Below are positions 57,329 through 64,000 of a DNA stretch of 64,000 nucleotides, piece by piece. Made by a program: the position numbers and the translations under genes. The stretch covers positions 31,868,136 through 31,932,135 of the forward strand of contig NC_135175.1 of assembly GCF_041146795.1 (NCBI RefSeq), given 5' to 3'. How positions within the stretch are numbered: the stretch's first letter is position 1; the number at the start of each line of letters is the position of its first letter. This DNA comes from Maylandia zebra. Its lineage: Eukaryota; Chordata; Actinopteri; Cichliformes; Cichlidae. The notes below the pieces were generated by a model that was not told where the DNA came from, did not search any database, and worked only from the letters and a program-made list of their open reading frames with translations.

Positions 57329-60300
57329 TTAGTAGCAGAAGGTGCCAAAATCGCCCATGCCGTTGCGCTTGAACTGGTTTCCTTGAAAGGACACAAAGAT
57401 TTGGTGGTCTTTCAGATCCTCAACAGCTTGGCTGGACATCTCCACGTTCCTGCTTAGCTGACGGCTAAACTGCCACTTCCTGCCTGTAGACGCAGCCGCA
57501 TCACCGTCTGAGCTGTTCTTAGCAGACCCAGCCAAAAGAGGTAGCGAGGGGCTGCTGCTGGACGTGGTGCTGACAGGTGGTGTTGAAAATGAGGTGGAGA
57601 TCAAGTGATGGTCTAAAGATCCTCCCTGCTTTTCCTCTTGTGTGTGTGCATCAGGGTGCTCTGCGAGGAAAGGGGCAGCTGATTATAGATTGTGCACTGG
57701 GCTATCAAAGCTGCCTCACATTACCACCTTACCCACCTTCACTTCTGCCCACAGGGATGCTGGGCTCTTCCCCACTGTTGGGTTTCACCAGAATCACCCC
57801 ATAGCCTTCATTGTTGTGGATCACATTGTTCTCCATGGTGATGGAAGGCATTGCATCCATCTGATCAGCAAAGTCCTACACGCACACGCACATGCTGGGC
57901 ATCACACCTGCAGCCTGTTTGTTGCAATGCAGCAGTGCTAACCACTGCATCACTGCCACTCAAAGCACAAGCACTACTGTGTCCACAATGGGGGTAAAAG
58001 GCCTACTAACAATACAGCATCAGTGATAACAGCTTTACAAAGTCAGGACGATGGAGTTGGCAGAAATATGAATATTGGCAAGATGAATCTCATCTCACCT
58101 TGATGAGGATCCCATCCTTACAATGATGGATGCCGTTACCAACAAGACTGCAAACGCTGCCGGGGTAAATCTCCACACCTGCCCCCTGCACACAGACAAG
58201 GAGCAGCATAACCAGTCAGCTGATCAGAGAACCGTCACACACAACAAGAACACTGGGACATAGGGTTGTTTTGTTTTTTTACACAAAGCTTTACTGATCT
58301 TGTGTCAGGTCATTAGCTGGCAGGTCAGCATAGTTTCCAGTGTAACACATACTTCACAGTAGGGCCGCCACAAACAATTATTTTGATAGTCGACTAGTCA
58401 CCGATTATTTCTGCGATTAGTCGACTAATCAGATCATCATCCATTGGACGTAAAACTACAGCTTATTGCACCAGCAGCATCTGCTCTTATATAACTATCA
58501 CTAGCTTACAGCTTTAAGTGTTTAAGGTCTGTGCTAACTAAAAATAAAGACAAGATGATAGTTTATTAAATTTTAATGAAATTTGCAGATTGTTTCAGTG
58601 AAGTTTAATAAACTCCTTGCTATCTAAAATATAACAGGACACCGGAGTAAATTCTCGAGCATCTCACACTTCTGATAATCAGCTGTCTGCTTGACGTTTA
58701 TTCAGCTGTGTAAAAACTGTAACTTTAATCTCAGCCAAACCGATTTACTCAGGAACAAATAAAATACTTAAAAAAGCCAAACAATAACATGTTTAAGTTA
58801 TCTAAGTGACTCATATATCATGTTTAACCTGAGTAGCGAAAGACGGCGGTGGGTTTGAAAACGATCTGCCGGGAGTCCGGTGTTCTCACGGCTCTAGTTA
58901 GCCTAGCCCCCGGCTCGCTATCGAGCTAGTGGGTAACAGACGTCTCCGAAAACGTCGGAGCGCTTTTGAAAATATGTGGTGTCCTGATAAACTGAGCAGA
59001 TATTTGAGGTTTACACAGCTACATTCTCGCCTGAAAATATGTTAAACGTTTATTTTGTGACCCAGAAAGAATAATAAGAGTAATATTAAAACTAACTAGC
59101 TGCCGCCATTGTTGGAAACTGAGCTGCGCTATGAATTCTGGGTCACAGCTTCTTCTTCTTCTTCGGGGTTTAACGGCAGCTGGCATCCTTGTACATGCAG
59201 TGCTGCCATCTTCTGTTTCAGTCCGTTATTACACTCTTAAATCCTGCTACTTATTCCTGCGTCTTTTGGGATCTTACAAAGCTTCAAACGACGCGTCGAC
59301 TATTAAATCAGTCGTCGACGATTTTGATAGTCGACGTAATCGTGACTAGTCGACTAATCGTGGCAGCCCTACTTCACAGCATGGAGGAACTGGCCATATC
59401 TTTTGTTTCCAGAAAACCATGTGATGGGTGGAGTTCAGGTCTCACCTTGGAGCCATACAGGTCGCACATGTTCATGGTGAGACGGGCAGATGTTCTCACG
59501 ATGACTCCAGTGGTGTCACACTGTAGCACACAGTTCTCCATATTCAGAGTCCCCTGACGCACACCTGGCAGTCAAACCGGAACGAGAAGAAAGGCATCAT
59601 TACTACACACCTCAACACAACACCACGCACCTAAGATAAACACAACCTCCAGTCCAACTGACCACACGACCTAAAACAGACCTGGGCATTTTACACGGGC
59701 CACATACGGTATGTTGTAAGCACAAATTAACAAGTGTTTATGCTGTGCATGCAATACAACTGTGTTGCTTTTATTTTGAAAACCCTCGACGTATTATCTG
59801 CTTCTGTCTGCACAGCGTCAGGTGATGCCAGCTACCCCTGGCCCCCTCGGTCATGTTTGACTTTGACTACTTTTCCCAGGCTGTGGATGAGAGCTGCGGT
59901 GTACGTGACACTGCCCAGCTACTCGTCTTTTTACGTGGGATCACTGCAGACTTCAAAATCACGGAGGAGCTGGCAGCCATGCAGTCAATGAAAGGGACAG
60001 GGAGTCATTTCTTCACAAAGTTAAATGCATGCTTGGAGAAGCTGGGCGTGAAATGGGACAAAGCGATAGGTGTGAGAACAGATGGTTGACCAAGTCTGAC
60101 AGCTAAAAATGTTGGACTTCATCAGAGCAGAGCACTGAATCACAGACAGTTTGTTGCACTTTTGGAGGAAAACGTAAGCTACCACACAGCTGTCAGGAGG
60201 CTCGGTGTGGGAAAACTGCAAAGCAAGGGCCTTTTTGTGCATGCAACGTACAGAGCAGTGAGGGCTTTCAAGAGAAAGTTGCAGCTTCTCTTAAGCCAAA

Positions 60301-63300
60301 TGTGGGACAATATTCTCACTCACGTGCCAACACTCAAGGAAGCCACACCACCAGCTGATCACCTCCACAGGTACTCATCCATGTTGGAAGCATTGCATGG
60401 TGAGTTTTCAAGCCAATTTCAAGACTTCAACACAGCCAAGAGTGAAATGCACACAGTTTCTTCTCCCTAGTCTGACACACTACTGGCAGAGCAGTTTAGG
60501 TCAGTCCCACTGCCCGAGTTTCACTCTCCACTCAAAGACTTTCCACACAAGCCCAGAGAATTCTACTCCACTTAGGATCTACCTACGTATGTGAACACAC
60601 ATTCTCAGTGATGAAGTTCAACAAATCCAGATCCTCTGTCACTGATGATCACCTCTTAGCTGTACTTTGAATAGCCACCTTAGACATTCAGCCAGATTTC
60701 AATACACTTGTTCAAGCTGAAGACAGACTGGATTTTTCCTCACTAAACTGAAAACATCAAAAGTTGCTTATTTTTAAACACCTTTACAGTATTTGTGAAA
60801 ATTAACAAGCTAAAAGGAACATTGAAGAGTAATGATAGTTTTTGTTTTAAGTTGTTGTTACTTTTATAGGATTATTTTCTTCTTCGTCCTACACCACAAT
60901 TCAAAAATATACAGAAATATCTACAAAATATTCTTATACTTCTGATTACCAGCAGCAGCTTTTATACATATATACACACACACGGCAGTATCGAACGCTG
61001 CACTGAGGTCTAGCAGGACAAGCACAGAGATGAGTCCACTGTCAGAGGCCATAAGAAGATCATTTGTAACCTTCACTAAAGCTGTTTCTGTGCTGTGCTG
61101 AGCTCTGAAACCTGACTGAAACTCTTCAATAAGCCTCTGCAGATGATCTGTTAGCTGTTTGACAACTACTCTTTCAAGGATGTTTGATATAAAGGAAGGT
61201 TGGAGATTGGCCTATAATTAGCTAAGACCGCCGGGTCAGGTGATGGCTTGAGTGAAGTAACGGTTTAACTACTGCCAGCCTGAAGGCCTGTGGTACAGAC
61301 TTTTTGTCAGCCTGGCTACAGTGCTAGAGACAAACCTAGGGCTGCTTATATTTTCTTCAATTAGTCATGAAAATCAGTCAGATGTTGTAGCTTTAAGGAG
61401 AGCTTTTTTTATAACGCAGCAAACTGGCTTTCCGGGCTAAATGATGATCTTCTAAATTAGCGAGATATCATTTCCTCAGAATTATCTGTTTAAGGTGTGC
61501 GTTTGAAAGTTATACAGAATACTGGGCGTGGCTCAAGAGTTGGGCGTTCGTCTTGTAATCGGATGGTTGCCGGTTCGAGCCCCGGCTCCGACAGTCCCGG
61601 TCGTTGTGTCCTTGGGCAAGACACTTCACCCGTTGCCTACTGGTGGTGGTCAGAGGGCCCGATGGCGCCAGTGTCCGGCAGCCTCGCCTCTGTCAGTGCG
61701 CCCCAGGGTGGCTGTGGCTGCAATGTAGCTGCCATCACCAGTGTGTGAATGTGTGAGTGAATGACTGAATGTAGTGTGAAGCGCTTTGGGGTCCTTAGGG
61801 ACTAGAAAAGCGCTATATAAATACAGGCCATTTACCATTTACTGTTCTTCTGATCTGACACTTTGTTCAGGAAAGCTACAACACCCAAAATGAAGTAATC
61901 AGCCTACGTCTGCACTTGTCTTAGTGTTTGCGGCTGGGTTTTTAAAGAGTAAAGGTTAGCTCCTGTGTCCCTGCCTGTTTGAATATGACACAATGCGTTA
62001 GTGTGATGGCAGCTCAGAGCACGTAATACTCACACAGAATGCCTTCAATGGCATCATGCTGGATGAACTTGATGTTGGAGAGTCTGACATCAGCGCCTGT
62101 AGACTCCACAAATGAGTCACCTTTGCTTTTCTTCTCAATCACCACTTCATCAGGAAACCCAAAGCCTGACACACACACACACACACACACACACAGTTAA
62201 AGAAGCCCCTGAAACCACACAAAGGGGCTCTGCATTTCACACACTTTCCATTCAATGGTGGCTGCATGTAACTGTAACCACGATCAGAGGAGATCTCAGC
62301 TGAGTTGGCAAACAGACCGCGGCATTCAGGATGAAGAAAATGTGACAAAGATGGAAATGTGTGCGATCCACCCTCAGACGTGTCAGCAGGTGCAGGCATT
62401 TACACCCGGCTCCACGTCAGCACCTTCATAACTGATGTCCATCTCGTCTCCCTGAATGGTGTTGCTATAGCAATAATAATGTTTGTATTAATGTACGAGT
62501 GCTATCACAGGTGATATGATATCACAGCACCAGTGTATGTGCTGTCTTTTTTTGTAATATATCAACCTGCGAACGTTTGGGCTCAGCTGCAGCTCAGGAG
62601 CTCCGCTGATGGTGTCAATGTTCGAGGGGTCCTGAAGTGTAGCTGCATGTGACCATCACAGATCAGTCTACCTGTACATACAACTATGAAGTGCACTGTG
62701 AAGCTCCCAGGTTAATAACTTATAACCAACGTTTGCGTAAAACATAGTGGCCCCTTCATTTCAACCATGGCGAGCTTGCATGTACTTCTTAATTTGATGG
62801 ACACACAAACAGGGCTCTTCAAGAGGAACGGCACATCATGCATAAAACATCTGAATTGACATCTTTGGTTTCCATGTATTAGCATCACTTCTACACAAGC
62901 ATGGCGTGAGTGTCCTACCTTCTATGGTGATGGAGTCTGGTATGAAGATGGAGCTGCTGACACTGTACATTCCTGGGAGAACAATCACCAAGTCGCCCTG
63001 ATAGCACGAATCCACAGCTGATACCGGCTCTCTGTGGAACTACGTACATGACACAGTCACCATTAGCAGCTTACAGTCGCCTCACTATGGTTACAAGACA
63101 ACAACATTAAAATTTAGTGTATATTAGAGCATGAATGCTGTCAGTGCGAGGGGTTAAGGTGAAGGTTTGGGTGGCTGTAGCTCAGGGGTTTGAGCATGTC
63201 ATCTGCTAACTGGAAGGTTGGTGGTTCAATCCCCGTCTGCTCCAGTCTGCATGCCAAATACCTTTAAGCAAGGTACTAACCCCAAGTTGTTCTCTGATGC

Positions 63301-63689
63301 ATCAATCGGAGTGTGAACGTTAAAAAGAAGGAAAGAACGGATAGAAAGAAGTGCTTGTGGGTGTGAGGCATGTTGTAAAAAGCACTTTGAGTTCAGGTAG
63401 AGTAGAAAAGAAGAAGAAACAATCCAGTCCAAACTCCAAATGTATGCGTCTCGATTAGCCGATTCGCTGACGTGATCTTTGGACACGCAGCTATGCTTCT
63501 GTGCAACTGACCTGAATTTCAGTGTCTTCAGATGAGCATAGAGGAATGAGTCTGGCACTAAGCAGAGACTGCAGCTGGACGGTGTTGCAGGACGCAGTAA
63601 CCACATGAACCACCTTTGCGCCTGATGCTCGAGGTCCTCTGCTCTGCACACACTGCTGCCTCGTATTTCCTTTATAGGCCAGCACGTAT
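57329..63689 (-). CDS. shcbp1: SHC SH2 domain-binding protein 1, C-terminal part (seven exons)
   Basis: Exons in transcript order are 63689-63512, 63039-62919, 62165-62034, 59564-59446, 58185-58099, 57875-57737 and 57660-57329. Splice borders and phases agree throughout, giving 368 residues to the stop; earlier exons lie beyond the right edge. Blocks recognised include [107 protein letters not shown] and the terminal GNQFKRNG...FGTFCY. These form the right-handed beta-helix (pectate-lyase-like PbH1 repeats) and tail of SHCBP1, a Shc and centralspindlin partner in proliferating cells and cytokinesis. The last exon adds a Ser-rich low-complexity linker. The paralogue SHCBP1L is less likely given the tail. 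Confidence 0.92.
58360..59371 (+). mobile_element. hAT element (family B), 1012 bp, in a shcbp1 intron
   Basis: CTTCACAG flanks both sides (58352-58359, 59372-59379). Ends TAGGGCCGCCAC and GTGGCAGCCCTA are inverted, with TAGTCGACTAGTC-type subterminal repeats. No transposase is present. Confidence 0.93.
59760..60775 (+). pseudogene. hAT transposase fossil, GTF2IRD2/FAM200-like
   Basis: Frames 59853-60089 and 60162-60470 encode [52 protein letters not shown] and [20 protein letters not shown]. The C-terminal dimerisation region follows in decayed form. This is the Charlie-type hAT transposase domain also found in GTF2IRD2 and FAM200 proteins. Internal deletions remove the segment after the TDG block, and stops are present, so it is not functional. 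It lies antisense in the shcbp1 intron. Confidence 0.78.
60985..61330 (-). mobile_element. L2-type reverse-transcriptase fragment
   Basis: On the minus strand, decayed blocks correspond to the PLLKK-NFRPIS region through to an AAFDTV-type block (plus GTATCGAACGCTGCACTGAG). Several stops. Confidence 0.6.
61521..61840 (+). repeat. tRNA-derived SINE, complete copy
   Basis: A-box-like GTGGCTCAAGAGTTGGG starts near 61530 and a B box GGTTCGAGCCC lies at 61572-61582. The body matches 5737-5880 and the tail GCGCTTTGGGGTCCTTAGGG through GGCCATTTACC matches 6466-6527. It provides the uninterrupted reference for the SINE holding the solo LTR. Confidence 0.85.
62163..62197 (+). repeat. CA microsatellite abutting a shcbp1 splice acceptor
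   Basis: On the gene strand a (GT)n tract runs directly into the GTGTCAG acceptor of the exon 62165-62034, replacing the usual pyrimidine tract. Confidence 0.8.
63166..63415 (+). repeat. tRNA-derived SINE (second type) in a shcbp1 intron
   Basis: Head GGGTGGCTGTAGCTCAGGGG and B box GGTTCAATCCC (63223-63233). The body after CATGCCAAATAC differs from the 61.5-kb SINE and ends AAAAAGCACTTTGAGTTC. Confidence 0.8.
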
Positions 63690-63756
63690 CTACATGAGAG
63701 GAGGGGTGTAGAACACTGGGCGTGAGAAGGAACAATGAAGGACATGCACACGAGGG

Positions 63757-64000
63757 TTTTAATAATCGATTAAAATCGATTCTGGCTTGGATAACGTGAA
63801 ATCGATTCATTAAAATCCTGAATCGATTTTTTAATATAAATTTATTTTGCCCGAAATGCCAGAATCTCAGGTTAAACCTCAAAATTTCAACAACCACCAA
63901 ACAGCTAAGACAGTAATGAGAGCAGGAACACGGCTTCTGCACAGAGACGTGAACACACAGCGCCGACCCGCCGACGCATCAGAATCAGTGAGATGTGACT
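63757..64000 (+). repeat. Dispersed repeat family A, left end, runs off the window
   Basis: AATCGATTAAAATCGATTCT and then GAAATGCCAGAATCTCAGG match 48600-48720. The CAGGTTAAACCTCA here is the uninterrupted target of the hAT insertion at 48725. Confidence 0.7.

Noticed and set aside
62425-62458. Possible extra shcbp1 exon (GGAGACGAGATGGACATCAG)
   Set aside because: Flanking AG and GT exist, but including it would break the frame. The neighbouring exons 63039-62919 and 62165-62034 join perfectly in phase without it.

Overview
This is a stretch of a ray-finned fish (teleost) chromosome. It has spliced genes with GT/AG introns and vertebrate proteins, and a typical fish repeat load: Rex1-like, L2 and L1 LINEs, a Penelope-like element, tRNA-derived SINEs and several hAT families with 8-bp target duplications. 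The repeat types suggest a percomorph, possibly a cichlid, but I cannot fix the species.

Layout. From 1 to about 24 kb I see no host gene, only retroelements and DNA transposons nested in each other. They include a nearly complete Rex1-like LINE (0.77-3.96 kb), a solo LTR inside a SINE (5.6-6.5 kb), a Penelope-like fossil (8.5-9.6 kb), a full-length L1 with both ORFs open (10.13-16.13 kb, minus strand), a composite hAT-like region containing two related L2 copies (16.27-22.31 kb), and a 1.1-kb GC-rich retroposon with a 17-bp target duplication (22.63-23.75 kb).

From 24.2 kb to the end lies a compact gene block: kbtbd13 (+, one coding exon), ubap1l (-, five coding exons), pdcd7 (-, five coding exons), spg21/maspardin (+, eight coding exons) and the C-terminal part of shcbp1 (-, seven exons, running off the right edge). 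Exon boundaries were read by eye from splice sites, and the phases agree at every junction. kbtbd13, ubap1l, pdcd7 and spg21 are also neighbours in the human 15q22 region, which supports the orthology calls. pdcd7 and spg21 are divergent and share a GC-rich promoter interval of about 1.4 kb. Introns carry LINE pieces, hAT elements with intact 8-bp target duplications, SINEs and microsatellites.

The host proteins do not form one pathway. KBTBD13 is a muscle CUL3 adaptor, UBAP1L an ESCRT-I type ubiquitin-binding protein, PDCD7 a U11/U12 minor-spliceosome protein, maspardin an alpha/beta-hydrolase-fold endosomal protein, and SHCBP1 a Shc-binding cytokinesis protein. The most unusual structural points are spg21 exon 3 enclosed by two inverted copies of one hAT family, the non-coding GC-rich retroposon, the Penelope fossil with a decayed hammerhead-like motif, and a small ORF at 56.67 kb with a TATA box, good Kozak context and apparent signal peptide.
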